From an uncultured Sterolibacterium sp. (GTDB lineage: Bacteria; Pseudomonadota; Gammaproteobacteria; Burkholderiales; Rhodocyclaceae): a stretch of 64,000 nucleotides of DNA. Positions 52,612-62,039 of this stretch are shown here, piece by piece. The notes beneath the pieces were generated by a model. It did no database searches. It was given only the letters and a program-made list of their open reading frames with translations, and had not been told where the DNA came from. The position numbers were made by a program, and so were the translations under genes. The DNA lies in assembly GCA_903930535.1 (NCBI GenBank), contig CAIYYX010000170.1, positions 1 through 64,000 of the forward strand. Direction: 5' to 3'. Within the stretch, counting starts at the first letter, position 1, and each line of letters begins with the position of its first letter.

Positions 52612-53067
52612 TCAGACCCTTGGCTTGAGTTGGTCTGCGCCATGGTCCAGGCCCAGTTCAAGCTGATTGACTACTTGCGGCTCCTCGACCAAAGGCAACT
52701 CTGCGGCCGCAGGTGACTCAGGCGGCTCAGGTGACTCGGCCGGCTGGTTTTCCGCTGCTTGCAGCGGGGTCTCAAGCTCAGGCGGGGGCGCGAGCGACTG
52801 GCTGATGGATTCCTCGACGGCGCTCATTTCACTGGTGACAGAAGACTCCATTGAGCGCACCTGCTCCGTCATCTGCTCCTGCATCTTCTTCAGTTCATCG
52901 AGCTGCATTTCGCGGTTGATGTCGGCCTTGACGTCATTGACATAGCGTTGCAGGCGACCCAGGAGAAGGCCTGCGGTGCGCGCAACCTTGGGCAGCCGCT
53001 CGGGGCCGATGACCACCAGCGCAACCACGCCGATGACCATGAGTTCGGAAAAACCGACGTCAAACAT
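52612..53067 (-). CDS. tatB: Sec-independent protein translocase subunit TatB
   Basis: The 151 aa product has one N-terminal membrane helix ([26 protein letters not shown]), with the conserved Glu and the Gly-Pro hinge, then an amphipathic helix ([21 protein letters not shown]). The long acidic, Pro/Glu-rich cytoplasmic tail distinguishes TatB from TatA. It forms the substrate-binding complex with TatC, whose gene follows 6 bases later. Length and order are normal. Confidence 0.95.
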   Translation of the reverse strand: MFDVGFSELMVIGVVALVVIGPERLPKVARTAGLLLGRLQRYVNDVKADINREMQLDELKKMQEQMTEQVRSMESSVTSEMSAVEESISQSLAPPPELETPLQAAENQPAESPEPPESPAAAELPLVEEPQVVNQLELGLDHGADQLKPRV

Positions 53068-53128
53068 TGAAGGCGATCAGGAGTGAATGGGATAAAGGTC
53101 GGGGACGGCTGTGCACCCCCGCAGCGAG

Positions 53129-53353
53129 CTAGCTCTTGACCTTCTCCTTGATCTCGCCTTCCAGTGTGTGGCCGCCCGCCTGCTGCTGCTGCGGCTCTGC
53201 AGTCTTTTCGGCGGTGCTCTCTTTCATGCCGTCCTTGAAGCCCTTCACCGCGCCGCCCAGATCCTGGCCGATGTTGCGGATTTTCTTGGTGCCGAACACC
53301 AGCATGACGATCACCAGCACGATCAGCCAGTGCCAAATGCTCAAACTTCCCAT
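53129..53353 (-). CDS. tatA: Sec-independent protein translocase subunit TatA
   Basis: The 74 aa pore-forming Tat subunit has [26 protein letters not shown] as N-terminal membrane helix with the FGTKK hinge, and an amphipathic helix [13 protein letters not shown]. The short hydrophilic tail is rich in Glu, Lys and Gln. It lies 10 bases downstream of the HIT gene and 61 bases before tatB. Confidence 0.95.
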   Translation of the reverse strand: MGSLSIWHWLIVLVIVMLVFGTKKIRNIGQDLGGAVKGFKDGMKESTAEKTAEPQQQQAGGHTLEGEIKEKVKS

Positions 53354-53363
53354 GACTATCTCC

Positions 53364-53711
53364 TTATTTGCGAATCATCGTACCCAGCGGATGTGGGCCG
53401 CCGAGGATGTGAACGTGCAAATGATACACCTCTTGCCGGCCGACGCGACCGGTGTTGATGATGCTGCGGAAGCCATCGGTGAGTCCCTGCTCCCGAGCCA
53501 GGCGACCCGCCATGGAAAGCATCTTGCCGAGCGCAGCCTGATGGGACGGATCGACCTCGTCGAGGGATGGGATATGGGTCTTGGGGATGATGAGAAAATG
53601 CACCGGCGTGACCGGGTGGATGTCATGGAAGGCGAAAATATCCTCGTCCTCATAGACCTTGCGACAGGGAATCTCGCCGCGCACGATTTTGCAGAAAAGG
53701 CAGTCTTCCAT
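53364..53711 (-). CDS. HIT-family nucleotide hydrolase (HINT-like)
   Basis: The 115 aa purine nucleoside phosphoramidase-type protein starts [28 protein letters not shown] and has [10 protein letters not shown], then the histidine triad HLHVHILGG at about 99-107. It is a compact, cytoplasmic, dimeric enzyme hydrolysing AMP-linked substrates. The hisE-hinT-tatA adjacency is common in betaproteobacteria; the functional reason is unknown. It starts 1 base after the hisE stop. Confidence 0.93.
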   Translation of the reverse strand: MEDCLFCKIVRGEIPCRKVYEDEDIFAFHDIHPVTPVHFLIIPKTHIPSLDEVDPSHQAALGKMLSMAGRLAREQGLTDGFRSIINTGRVGRQEVYHLHVHILGGPHPLGTMIRK

Positions 53712-53712
53712 C

Positions 53713-54042
53713 TCAGCCTCCTTCAGAACGGCTTTTCTTCTCGTCTATTCCGGAAATGCCCTCGCGCCGGCGAAACTCGCCCATCACGTCATCGACGCCC
53801 AGGCCGAAATGGGCCAGCAGAACCATGCTGTGAAACCACAGGTCGGTCACTTCGCGCACCAGATGCAGGCGGTCGCCATCCTTTGCCGCCATGATGGTCT
53901 CTGCGGCCTCCTCGGCCACCTTCTTGCAAATGCTGTCCGTCCCCTTGGCATAGAGGCTGGCCACGTAGGAGGAATCCGGCGCGGCATTCTTGCGCTCGTC
54001 CAGCGTCGCCTGGACGCGGCGTATCACTTCGAGATCGATCAT
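53713..54042 (-). CDS. hisE: Phosphoribosyl-ATP pyrophosphatase
   Basis: The 109 aa enzyme carries out the second step of histidine synthesis, PR-ATP to PR-AMP. This all-alpha MazG-like protein shows SYVASLYAKGTDSICKKVAEEAAETIMAAKDGD with the metal-binding EExxE pattern, then EVTDLWFHSMVLLAHFGL. The start at 54042 (MIDLEVIRRVQATLDERK) matches the family; the frame upstream is not coding. It is cut off from hisI by a histidine kinase gene on the other strand, so it needs its own promoter in 54043-54193. Confidence 0.94.
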   Translation of the reverse strand: MIDLEVIRRVQATLDERKNAAPDSSYVASLYAKGTDSICKKVAEEAAETIMAAKDGDRLHLVREVTDLWFHSMVLLAHFGLGVDDVMGEFRRREGISGIDEKKSRSEGG

Positions 54043-54193
54043 TGCGGTTCCTGGAATGGAGTCTGGGCGTATTTTACGCTGCTTAAGCCGACGAAACAGA
54101 ACGTCTTCCTGCTCAGGTTGTCCGGCGCGAAACAAGGCTATACGAACGGCATATTATGGGGCACAATAACCCCATCATTTATCCAATTTGGCT

Positions 54194-56119
54194 ATGCTCA
54201 ATCGCCTCCGCCAAGACAGTCTCAAGATCCGGCTCCTGCTCCTGGCCGCCGTGCTCATTATTCTGGGCATCATGGGGTTGGCATTGCGGGTGTCCGCGGT
54301 CTTGCAAGGCGAACTCGAGGAATTGCTCTCCGGGCAACTTTCGGCAACGGTCGGCTATGTCGCAGCCGACGTCGAACATGAGATCGGGTTTCACATCAAG
54401 GCGCTCAATGATATCGCCGCAGCAATCACCCCGGAGTTGATTGCCGACCCGGCCAGGGTCCAGCGCTATCTGACGCAAGGCAAGGTTTCGAGGCTTCTCT
54501 TTTCGCCAGGGCTCAGCGTCGCAAACAAGGAGGGGAGGGTTGTTGCCGATGAACCTTCGCAAGATGGCCGACTGGGGAGTTCCATCAAGGATCAGAGGTT
54601 TTTTCATGAAATCATGGCCGGAAATAAACTGTATCTCGGCATCTCCGCGCCGGGGAGTTTCTCGAAGCAGCCCATTGTCGCGATCGCTGTACCGATATTC
54701 GATGCCTTGGGAGCCCCTGCGGGAATACTCGTCAGCACTGTCCTGCCTTCGGATTCGGCGCTGTTCGGCCAGATGCAACAGACAAGGCTGGGCAGGACGG
54801 GCTTCTCCTTGGTGATTTCGCCAAAAGACTCCCTGATCATTTCGGCAACCGACAAAAGCCGGGTCTTTTCGCCGCTGCCGGCCAGAGGGGTAAATCCCCT
54901 GATGGACCGACGCCTGGCCGAGGGCTTCGAGGGAGCCGCGAGGACCATCGACTCCTCCGGCACCCAAGTATTGACCGTCAGCCGAAATTTGAAGGACACG
55001 GGCTGGATGGTCGTCGCAGGGATCTCCACCGCGGAAGCTTTCGCCCCGATAGTCAAGCTCAAGCAAGAAATATTTCTGGCGGCGCTGCTGCTGTCGCTGA
55101 CGGTCGTGGTCATCCTGGGACTCGTCCTGAGGAAGCAACTGAGGCCTCTCGATGAGGCGGCAATAGCCATGGAGCGCATGGGTACCGGCGAACAGGATCT
55201 CTCCCCGCTGCCTATCGGAAGGGATGACGAAATTGGGCGGCTGATTAAAAGTTTCAACGCTCTGGTGGCGCAGTGCAACCGGCTTCATGAGGCTTCGCGC
55301 GAGGAACTTGACGAACGCAAGCGCAAGGAAGATGAAGTCCGAGGCCTCAACAACACCCTGGAAGAGCGCGTCGAACTGCGCGCCAAGGAACTGCTAGAGA
55401 TCAATCACAGACTGCTCGATGAGATCCGCTACCGCCAGTTTGCCGAAACAACGGTATCCGACTTTGCCATCCGCCTGCAAATCATGAGCCGACGCCTCGC
55501 CAATACCCACGAATCGGAAAGCAGAAGGCTTGCCAGGGAACTTCATGACAGAGTTTCCTCCAGCCTGACGGCCGTCGGCCTCAATCTTGAACTCATGGAA
55601 AAACAGCTGCCTCGGGATACGGCCGCCAAGATCAGCGAACGATTGTCCGATACCGCCGATCTGGTCAGGGAAACCCTGTTCGTCTGCCGCGACATCAGTT
55701 CCGACCTGCATCCGGCCATCCTCGACTACGAGGGCGTTTTTGGCGCCCTGGAAGATTATGTGCTCAAATTCCGGGCGCGCACCGGCCTCGACGTCGTGGT
55801 ATCGGGGAACGGGCGGGAGACACCTCTTTCCCCCGACAAGGAAATCGCTCTCTTCCGCATTGCCCAGGAAGCGCTGACAAACTGCGCCAAGCATGCCGAT
55901 GCCCATACTGTCACGATTGCCTTGAACGGCGATGCTGAACGTATGGAACTGGTCATCGCCGATGATGGCTCCGGCTTAGACCTGCGACAACTTGGCCGCC
56001 GGGAAAAGGGTTCCGGTCTCGGAATGCTCTCCATGCGCGAGCGGGCCGATGCCGTGGGCGGAAAATTCCGCATGGAGTCCGCGCCCGGGTCGGGCATGCG
56101 TATCATCGTCGAGGTCTAG
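54194..56119 (+). CDS. Membrane histidine kinase with Cache sensor, HAMP and NarL-type kinase core
   Basis: The 641 aa product from ATG 54194 (TTG at 54188 is possible) has TM1 at about 11-33 and a periplasmic double-Cache region of about 250 residues (FFHEIMAGNKLYLGIS, PAGILVSTVLPSD, DTGWMVVAGIST). TM2 lies at about 290-312, then a HAMP domain, a coiled coil, and a HisKA_3 dimerisation domain with the phosphorylated His451 in ARELHDRVSS. The C-terminal ATPase shows LTNCAKHADA, IADDGSGLD and GSGLGMLSMRERA. No response regulator gene is next to it. The gene splits the his operon between hisI and hisE, on the opposite strand. Confidence 0.93.
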   Translation: MLNRLRQDSLKIRLLLLAAVLIILGIMGLALRVSAVLQGELEELLSGQLSATVGYVAADVEHEIGFHIKALNDIAAAITPELIADPARVQRYLTQGKVSRLLFSPGLSVANKEGRVVADEPSQDGRLGSSIKDQRFFHEIMAGNKLYLGISAPGSFSKQPIVAIAVPIFDALGAPAGILVSTVLPSDSALFGQMQQTRLGRTGFSLVISPKDSLIISATDKSRVFSPLPARGVNPLMDRRLAEGFEGAARTIDSSGTQVLTVSRNLKDTGWMVVAGISTAEAFAPIVKLKQEIFLAALLLSLTVVVILGLVLRKQLRPLDEAAIAMERMGTGEQDLSPLPIGRDDEIGRLIKSFNALVAQCNRLHEASREELDERKRKEDEVRGLNNTLEERVELRAKELLEINHRLLDEIRYRQFAETTVSDFAIRLQIMSRRLANTHESESRRLARELHDRVSSSLTAVGLNLELMEKQLPRDTAAKISERLSDTADLVRETLFVCRDISSDLHPAILDYEGVFGALEDYVLKFRARTGLDVVVSGNGRETPLSPDKEIALFRIAQEALTNCAKHADAHTVTIALNGDAERMELVIADDGSGLDLRQLGRREKGSGLGMLSMRERADAVGGKFRMESAPGSGMRIIVEV

Positions 56120-56139
56120 GAATACGCCCCGCTGATATT

Positions 56140-56163
56140 TAGGTCGGGCTTCAGCCCGACCTA
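56140..56163. repeat. Dispersed TAGGTCGGGCT repeat, short perfect palindrome
   Basis: Arms TAGGTCGGGCT and AGCCCGACCTA (11 bp) enclose TC. It occupies the gap between the convergent histidine kinase gene and hisI, whose stop codon begins 2 bases away; probably a bidirectional transcription barrier. Confidence 0.87.
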
Positions 56164-56165
56164 CA

Positions 56166-56555
56166 CTAGGTCTTGTAGATCTCGCTGGGGTCCTTCAGCA
56201 CCGGCTCGACTTCCTGCCAGGCCTCATCGCCAAAGCGCTGGAAGAAGCAGCTGCGCCGTCCGGTATGGCAACTGATGCCGCCGGTCTGCTCTATCCTGAT
56301 GAGGATGACGTCGTTATCGCAGTCCATGCGCATTTCCAGCACTTTCTGCGTGTGGCCCGACTCCTCGCCCTTGTGCCAGAGCTTGCGCCGGGAACGCGAC
56401 CAATAGACCGCCTCGCCGCTTTGGGCAGTGCGTTCCAGCGCCTCCCTGTTCATCCAGGCAAACATCAGCACTTCGCCGCTTTTCGCATCCTGCGCGATCA
56501 CCGGCACGAGGCCCTGCTCGTCCCATTTCACTTCGTTCAACCAATGTGTACTCAA
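56166..56555 (-). CDS. hisI: Phosphoribosyl-AMP cyclohydrolase
   Basis: The 129 aa zinc enzyme opens the purine ring of PR-AMP. Motifs are [30 protein letters not shown] and the metal residues in [15 protein letters not shown], then [14 protein letters not shown] with the catalytic and zinc cysteines. The start is TTG at 56555, supported by a strong AGAGGTGA just upstream and by agreement with family N-termini ([16 protein letters not shown]). It is a stand-alone HisI without a HisE domain; hisE is a separate gene 2.1 kb further on. Confidence 0.94.
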   Translation of the reverse strand: MSTHWLNEVKWDEQGLVPVIAQDAKSGEVLMFAWMNREALERTAQSGEAVYWSRSRRKLWHKGEESGHTQKVLEMRMDCDNDVILIRIEQTGGISCHTGRRSCFFQRFGDEAWQEVEPVLKDPSEIYKT

Positions 56556-56591
56556 GATTCACCTCTCGTTTGAAGCGCGCTACCCAATCGG

Positions 56592-57350
56592 CTATAGCCT
56601 CACCTCGATGCCTTTGGACCGCATGAATTCCTTGGCCTGGCGCACCGTAAACTCCCCGTAGTGGAAGATGCTGGCGGCCAGCACCGCGTCTGCCCGACCC
56701 GCCAGCACGCCGTCGGCCAGGTGCTGCAGATTGCCCACACCGCCGCTGGCGATGACCGGGATGTCCACCGCTTCGGACACCGCGCGCGTGAGTTCCAGAT
56801 CAAAACCGTTCTTGGTGCCGTCCCTGTCCATGCTGGTGAGCAAAATCTCTCCGGCGCCAAGCCGCTGCACCTGGCGGGCCCAGACAACGGCATCCATGCC
56901 GGTGGCGCGGCGGCCGCCGTGGGTAAAGACCTGCCACTGACCGGGGGCCGTCTGCTTGGCATCGATGGCAACAACGATGCATTGGCTTCCCACCTTGCCC
57001 GAGGCATCGGCCACGAGTTGCGGATTCTCCACCGCTGCGGTATTCATGCTGACCTTGTCGGCGCCGGCATTGAGCAGTCGCCGCACATCCGCGACGCTGC
57101 GCACGCCGCCACCCACGGTCAGGGGAATGAAGACCTGCTCGGCCACCTGCTCGACCACATGCAGGATGATGTCGCGCTGGTCGGAGCTCGCCGTGATGTC
57201 GAGAAAGGTGAGTTCGTCGGCGCCCTGTTCGTCATAGCGGCGCGCGATCTCGACCGGATCGCCGGCGTCCTTCAGTGCGACGAAATTGATGCCCTTGACG
57301 ACGCGGCCGGCGCTGACGTCAAGACAGGGAATGATGCGCTTTGCCAGCAT
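56592..57350 (-). CDS. hisF: Imidazole glycerol phosphate synthase, cyclase subunit
   Basis: The 252 aa beta/alpha barrel starts [20 protein letters not shown] with the catalytic Asp11 and has [12 protein letters not shown], the phosphate-binding [15 protein letters not shown], the second catalytic Asp in [16 protein letters not shown] and [13 protein letters not shown]. With HisH it makes imidazole glycerol phosphate and AICAR. The order hisB-hisH-hisA-hisF-hisI is intact here. Gaps to neighbours are 36 and 33 bases. Confidence 0.97.
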   Translation of the reverse strand: MLAKRIIPCLDVSAGRVVKGINFVALKDAGDPVEIARRYDEQGADELTFLDITASSDQRDIILHVVEQVAEQVFIPLTVGGGVRSVADVRRLLNAGADKVSMNTAAVENPQLVADASGKVGSQCIVVAIDAKQTAPGQWQVFTHGGRRATGMDAVVWARQVQRLGAGEILLTSMDRDGTKNGFDLELTRAVSEAVDIPVIASGGVGNLQHLADGVLAGRADAVLAASIFHYGEFTVRQAKEFMRSKGIEVRL

Positions 57351-57383
57351 GGAAGGGAGGAACAGAGGCTTCTGACCGTCCGG

Positions 57384-58130
57384 TCAGGATTTCGCCGACA
57401 GCTTGTCGGCTTCGATTTGAGCCTTCTTGAAGTCCAGCGTGCCTTCATAAATTGCCCGGCCGGTGATCGCGCCCATGATGCCCTCGTGCTGCACGGCGCA
57501 CAGCGCCTTGATGTCCTTCAGGCTGGCAATGCCGCCGCTGGCGATGACGGGAATCCGGAGCGCCTGGGCGAGCTTGACGGTGGCTTCGACATTCACGCCG
57601 GAGAGCATGCCGTCGCGGCCGATGTCGGTGTAAATCACCGCCTCGACGCCGTAGTCCTCGAACTTCTTGGCCAGATCGATGACGTCGTGGCCGGTCATCT
57701 TGGACCAGCCATCGACAGCCACCTTGCCCTCCTTGGCATCGAGGCCGACGATGACCTGGCCGGGGAAAGCCACACAGGCATCGTGCAGAAAGCCCGGGGT
57801 CTTCACCGCCGCCGTGCCGATGATGACGTAGGAAACGCCGTCGTCGAGGCAGCGGCTGATGGTGTCGAGGTCACGAATGCCGCCGCCCAGCTGGACGGGA
57901 ATCTCCTCGCCGACTTCCTTGAGTATGGCCTTGATCGCCGGCTCGTTTTTCGGCTTGCCGGCGAAGGCGCCGTTTAAATCGACCAGATGCAGGCGGCGCG
58001 CGCCCTGGGCTATCCAGTGGCGGGCCATGGCCGCCGGGTCTTCGGAAAATACCGTAGCGCCTTCCATTTCGCCCTGCTTCAGGCGGACGCAGTGGCCGTC
58101 TTTCAGGTCAATCGCGGGGATGAGCAACAT
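57384..58130 (-). CDS. hisA: ProFAR isomerase (HisA)
   Basis: The 248 aa beta/alpha barrel is homologous to HisF. It opens [20 protein letters not shown] with the catalytic Asp8, then [24 protein letters not shown], the second catalytic Asp in [15 protein letters not shown] and [14 protein letters not shown]. It opens the ribose ring of ProFAR by an Amadori rearrangement. Only 33 bases separate it from hisF and from hisH, so it is in one operon. Confidence 0.97.
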   Translation of the reverse strand: MLLIPAIDLKDGHCVRLKQGEMEGATVFSEDPAAMARHWIAQGARRLHLVDLNGAFAGKPKNEPAIKAILKEVGEEIPVQLGGGIRDLDTISRCLDDGVSYVIIGTAAVKTPGFLHDACVAFPGQVIVGLDAKEGKVAVDGWSKMTGHDVIDLAKKFEDYGVEAVIYTDIGRDGMLSGVNVEATVKLAQALRIPVIASGGIASLKDIKALCAVQHEGIMGAITGRAIYEGTLDFKKAQIEADKLSAKS

Positions 58131-58163
58131 AGGAGTATTCGTTCTCGATGATTTGGAAACAAC

Positions 58164-58802
58164 TCAGGGATTCCAGCGCATGAAATTGGCAAGCAGTGAG
58201 AGTCCGTCCTTCGCACTTTTTTCCGGATGGAATTGCACGGCGAAGATATTATCGCGCGCCACGGCGCTGGTAAAGGGGATACCGTAATTCGTCGAGGCGG
58301 CAATCACTTCCGGCGAGGCGGGCTCGACGTAATAGCTGTGCACGAAATAGAAGCGCGCGCCGTCATTGATGCCCGCCCAGAGCGGATGCGCGCCGGCCTG
58401 GAGCACCTCGTTCCAGCCCATGTGCGGCACCTTGAGACGGCTGCCGTCCGAGGCCAGCATGGCCTCGCGCGGGAAATGCGGCACTCGCCCGGCCAGGACA
58501 TCCAGACCCATGACGTCGCCCTCCTCGGCATGGCCGAAGAGCATTTGCAGGCCGATGCAGATGCCCAGAAAAGGCTTTTCCTGCGTCGCTCTCACGACGG
58601 CATCGACGAGACCACGCTCGGAGAGTTCGCGCATGCAGTCGGGCATCGCCCCCTGGCCGGGTACGACGACGCGGTCGGCGCAGCCGATATCTGCGGCGCT
58701 GGACGTGACCAGCACGCGGTCATCAGGGGAAACGTGCTCGATGGCCTTGGCCACCGAGCGCAGATTGCCCATGCCGTAATCGACGACGGCGACAGTAGCC
58801 AT
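58164..58802 (-). CDS. hisH: Imidazole glycerol phosphate synthase, glutamine amidotransferase subunit
   Basis: The 212 aa class I amidotransferase has the oxyanion strand VVPGQGAMPDCMREL, the catalytic Cys in FLGICIGLQMLF and the late His-x-Glu in AVQFHPEKSAKDGL. It delivers ammonia from glutamine to HisF. It sits 6 bases after hisB in the his operon. Confidence 0.97.
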   Translation of the reverse strand: MATVAVVDYGMGNLRSVAKAIEHVSPDDRVLVTSSAADIGCADRVVVPGQGAMPDCMRELSERGLVDAVVRATQEKPFLGICIGLQMLFGHAEEGDVMGLDVLAGRVPHFPREAMLASDGSRLKVPHMGWNEVLQAGAHPLWAGINDGARFYFVHSYYVEPASPEVIAASTNYGIPFTSAVARDNIFAVQFHPEKSAKDGLSLLANFMRWNP

Positions 58803-58808
58803 GGCGCG

Positions 58809-59396
58809 TTAAAGGCTGCCTTTGGTCGAGGGGATGCTGCCCGTGGCGCGGGCGTCAGACGCTATGGCCATGCGCAAGGCACGGCCAAAGGCTTTGAATA
58901 CCGTCTCGGCCTGATGGTGCGAATTTCCACCGCGCAGATTGTCGATATGGACGGTCATGGCGGCGTGGTTCACCAAACCCTGGAAAAACTCGCGCACCAG
59001 ATCCACGTCGAATTCGCCGACCACCCCGCGGGTGAATGGCACGTTGAAGACGAGGCCAGGGCGGCCCGAGAGATCGACCACCACGCGCGACAAGGCCTCG
59101 TCCAGCGGCACATAGGCATGGCCGTAACGGGTGAGGCCCTTCTTGTCGCCGATGGCCTGGGCGAGCGCCTGGCCCAGCGTGATGCCGATATCCTCGACGG
59201 TATGGTGGGCGTCGATATGCAGATCGCCACGGGCCTCGACGACGAGGTCAATCATGCCATGGCGGGCGCTCTGGTCGAGCATGTGGTCGAGGAAACCGAT
59301 GCCGGAGGACAGTCGCGACTGTCCCTGGCCATCGAGGTTCACGCTGACGGTCACTTGGGTTTCCAGGGTATTGCGAGAAATTTCGGCCCGGCGCAT
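58809..59396 (-). CDS. hisB: Imidazoleglycerol-phosphate dehydratase
   Basis: The 195 aa monofunctional enzyme lacks the HisB phosphatase domain of enterobacteria. It starts [17 protein letters not shown] and has the manganese-binding repeats [29 protein letters not shown] and [17 protein letters not shown] longer in-frame start at 59462 has no family support. In front of it lies a long repeat, and then hisC in the opposite direction, so hisB and the genes after it probably depend on a promoter between 59397 and 59600 or on transcription passing through the repeats. Confidence 0.96.
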   Translation of the reverse strand: MRRAEISRNTLETQVTVSVNLDGQGQSRLSSGIGFLDHMLDQSARHGMIDLVVEARGDLHIDAHHTVEDIGITLGQALAQAIGDKKGLTRYGHAYVPLDEALSRVVVDLSGRPGLVFNVPFTRGVVGEFDVDLVREFFQGLVNHAAMTVHIDNLRGGNSHHQAETVFKAFGRALRMAIASDARATGSIPSTKGSL

Positions 59397-59478
59397 TTTG
59401 ACACCATCAAAAAAGGCCCGCCATGACGCCATGGCGCGCAGCAATGCTTCATACGCTGGCATGATACCATTTCATGAC

Positions 59479-59552
59479 TAGGTCGGGCTTTCGAGGGAGA
59501 CACCCGAACGGGTGCAGCCCGACAACCGGAGGAAGTCCCTGTGGGACTCTCG
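59479..59552. repeat. Dispersed TAGGTCGGGCT repeat, long copy (left flank of inverted hisC)
   Basis: Bases 59480-59524 are the inverted complement of 60696-60740 with 42 of 45 matches. It includes the inner hairpin ACACCCG-AA-CGGGTG and is followed by GGAAGTCCCTGTGGGACTC, also found near 19374. It sits between the divergent hisB and hisC starts. Confidence 0.88.
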
Positions 59553-59597
59553 GCCTGCCACCCTAAAGAAAACACCGCCCCACCTGACTGAAGAAAA

Positions 59598-60653
59598 ATG
59601 AGCAAATTCTGGAGCGCCGTCGTAAGCGGCCTTACCCCATACGTTCCCGGCGAGCAGCCCAGGCTCGCCAATCTCGTCAAGCTGAACACCAATGAGAACC
59701 CCTACGGTCCCTCGCCACGGGTCATCGAAACCCTGAAGCGGGAGAGCGGCGAGGCGCTGAGGCTTTATCCCGATCCCAATGCGCAAAGCCTCAAGGAGGC
59801 CATCGCCGGCTTCCATGGTCTGACGCCGCAACAGGTGTTCGTCGGCAATGGCTCGGATGAAGTCTTAGCCCATGTCTTTCTCGCCCTCCTGAAGCATGAG
59901 AAGCCCGTACTTTTCCCGGACATCAGCTACAGCTTCTATCCGGTTTACTGCGCCCTCTATGGCATCGACTACCGCACGCCGCCGCTTGACGACAATTTCG
60001 CGATCCGTGTCGATGACTACGCGGTACCATGCGGCGGCATCATTTTCCCGAACCCGAACGCCCCGACCGGCTGCCTCGTTCCCCTGTCCGAGATCGAGCG
60101 CCTGCTCGATGCCAACACGGAGTCCGTGGTGGTCATCGACGAGGCCTATGTGGACTTCGGCGGAACCTCGGCCATCCCCCTCATAGACCGCTACCCGAAT
60201 CTTCTGGTGGTGCAGACGCTGTCCAAGTCGCGTTCGCTGGCGGGCCTGCGGGTCGGCTTCGCCCTTGGTCAAGTCGTGCTGATAGAGGCACTGGAGCGGG
60301 TGAAGAACAGCTTCAACTCCTATCCGCTCGGTCGCCTGGCCATCGCCGGTGCCGTCGCCGCTTTTGAAGACAAAGCCTATTTCGAGCAGACCCGCATGGC
60401 TATCATCAAAAGCCGCGAGACCCTGGTCGGGAATCTGGAGAAACTGGGATTCATCGTCCTTCCCTCGAAGGCGAATTTCATCTTCACCCGCCACCCCGGA
60501 AAAGATGGCGAAGATCTGGCTCTGGCGCTCAGGCAGAGGGGCATCATCGTGCGCCACTTCAGGCTGCCGCGCATAGACCAGTTCCTGCGGATTACCGTGG
60601 GTACGGACGAACAGTGTCGGGCATTGGTGGCTGCCCTGGCGGAGATATTGTAG
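59598..60653 (+). CDS. hisC: Histidinol-phosphate aminotransferase (inverted relative to the his operon)
   Basis: The 351 aa class I/II PLP enzyme shows [56 protein letters not shown] and the PLP lysine in [19 protein letters not shown]. It converts imidazole acetol phosphate to histidinol phosphate. In related bacteria hisC lies in the same direction between hisD and hisB; here it occupies that slot but points the other way, between inverted copies of a repeat. It must have its own promoter. The TAG stop (60651-60653) is the start of the right repeat. Confidence 0.95.
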   Translation: MSKFWSAVVSGLTPYVPGEQPRLANLVKLNTNENPYGPSPRVIETLKRESGEALRLYPDPNAQSLKEAIAGFHGLTPQQVFVGNGSDEVLAHVFLALLKHEKPVLFPDISYSFYPVYCALYGIDYRTPPLDDNFAIRVDDYAVPCGGIIFPNPNAPTGCLVPLSEIERLLDANTESVVVIDEAYVDFGGTSAIPLIDRYPNLLVVQTLSKSRSLAGLRVGFALGQVVLIEALERVKNSFNSYPLGRLAIAGAVAAFEDKAYFEQTRMAIIKSRETLVGNLEKLGFIVLPSKANFIFTRHPGKDGEDLALALRQRGIIVRHFRLPRIDQFLRITVGTDEQCRALVAALAEIL

Positions 60654-60741
60654 GTCGGCCTTTCTCTGGACCACCTTTATGGTGGCAGGCCGACATGTCG
60701 GGCTACACCCGTTCGGGTGTCTGCCTCGAAAGCACGACCTA
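60651..60741. repeat. Dispersed TAGGTCGGGCT repeat, long copy (right flank of inverted hisC)
   Basis: It begins TAGGTCGGCCTTT (TAG = hisC stop), contains an inner inverted block 60696-60740 matching the left flank, and ends CGAAAGCACGACCTA, where CTA (60739-60741) is the hisD stop on the minus strand. The inner hairpin ACACCCG-TT-CGGGTGT is perfect. Confidence 0.88.
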
Positions 60742-62025
60742 CATTCTCAGCCTGGCGGCCAGTGCGTGGGCACTCAGACCCTCGCCTTCGGCCAGCGTCA
60801 CCGCGATTGGGCCTAAGGTTCTCGCACCCGCAGCAGAGACTTCGATCAGGCTGGTGCGCTTCTGAAAATCATAGACCCCGAGCGGACTGGAGAAGCGCGC
60901 ACTGCGCGAAGTCGGCAGTACATGATTGGGGCCGGCGCAATAATCGCCGAGCGACTCGCTGGAATAGTGGCCGAGGAATATCGCACCGGCGTGGCGTATC
61001 TTCTCCGCCAGAGGGCGCGGATCTGCCACAGCCAGTTCCAGATGTTCCGGCGCAATGCGGTTGGCGATGGCGCAGGCCTCTTCGAGGTTGCTCACCAGGA
61101 TCAGCGCGCCACGGCCTTTCAATGAGGCCGCGATCACCTCACGCCTGGCCATTGTGGGCAGGAGTCTCGCGATGCTCTCCTCGACCCTCTCGATGAACAC
61201 TGCATCGGGACAGAGCAGGATGGACTGGGCCAGTTCGTCGTGCTCCGCCTGGGCGAACAAATCCATCGCCACCCAGTCAGGATTGGCCGAACTGTCTGCA
61301 ATCACGAGAACTTCCGAGGGCCCGGCCACCATGTCTATGCCGACCACGCCGAAGACGCGACGCTTCGCGGCGGCCACATAGGCATTGCCCGGGCCGACGA
61401 TCTTGTCCACCTGCGGAATCGTCTGCGTGCCATAGGCCAGCGCGCCGATTGCCTGCGCGCCGCCAAGCGTGAACACCCGGTCGACACCGGAAAGGTGCGC
61501 GGCAGCCAGAACCAGAGGATTCTTTTCACCCTTGGGGCAAGGCACGACCATGATGAGTTCAGGCACGCCCGCCACCTTGGCCGGCAGGGCGTTCATGAGC
61601 ACGGAACTGGGATAGCTTGCCTTGCCGCCTGGGACGTACAGACCGACGCGGTCGAGCGGTGTGACCTTCTGGCCGAGTCTCGTGCCGTCTGCCTCGAGAT
61701 ATTCCCAGGACGCCGACTTCTGCCGCTCGTGGAAACTCCTGATCCGATCGGCCGCCTGCTCCAGAGCGCTTCTCTGTGCCGGCGGCAATGCTGCGAAGGC
61801 AGCGGCCAGTTCAAGTTTCGGAAGTTCCAGTTGCGCCATGTTGTGCGCGTCGAGCGAATCGAAACGGCGCGTGTAATCGAGCACCGCCACATCGCCCAGG
61901 GTGCGAACATTGGCGAGTATCTCGGCGACGCTGCGCTCGATGTTCTCGTCGGTCGCGCTCTCAAGGGCGAGCAGGGCATCGAGCTGCGACAGGAATTCCG
62001 GCTCGCGCGTACTCAGGCGACGCAT
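60739..62025 (-). CDS. hisD: Histidinol dehydrogenase
   Basis: The 428 aa zinc enzyme oxidises histidinol to histidine in two NAD steps. Motifs are [86 protein letters not shown] and the late [19 protein letters not shown] with catalytic residues. The start [11 protein letters not shown] at 62025 matches homologues; the frame continues into hisG without meaning. It follows hisG by 14 bases. Its TAG stop is provided by the repeat next to hisC. Confidence 0.97.
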   Translation of the reverse strand: MRRLSTREPEFLSQLDALLALESATDENIERSVAEILANVRTLGDVAVLDYTRRFDSLDAHNMAQLELPKLELAAAFAALPPAQRSALEQAADRIRSFHERQKSASWEYLEADGTRLGQKVTPLDRVGLYVPGGKASYPSSVLMNALPAKVAGVPELIMVVPCPKGEKNPLVLAAAHLSGVDRVFTLGGAQAIGALAYGTQTIPQVDKIVGPGNAYVAAAKRRVFGVVGIDMVAGPSEVLVIADSSANPDWVAMDLFAQAEHDELAQSILLCPDAVFIERVEESIARLLPTMARREVIAASLKGRGALILVSNLEEACAIANRIAPEHLELAVADPRPLAEKIRHAGAIFLGHYSSESLGDYCAGPNHVLPTSRSARFSSPLGVYDFQKRTSLIEVSAAGARTLGPIAVTLAEGEGLSAHALAARLRM

Positions 62026-62039
62026 GAGACTCACGCCCG

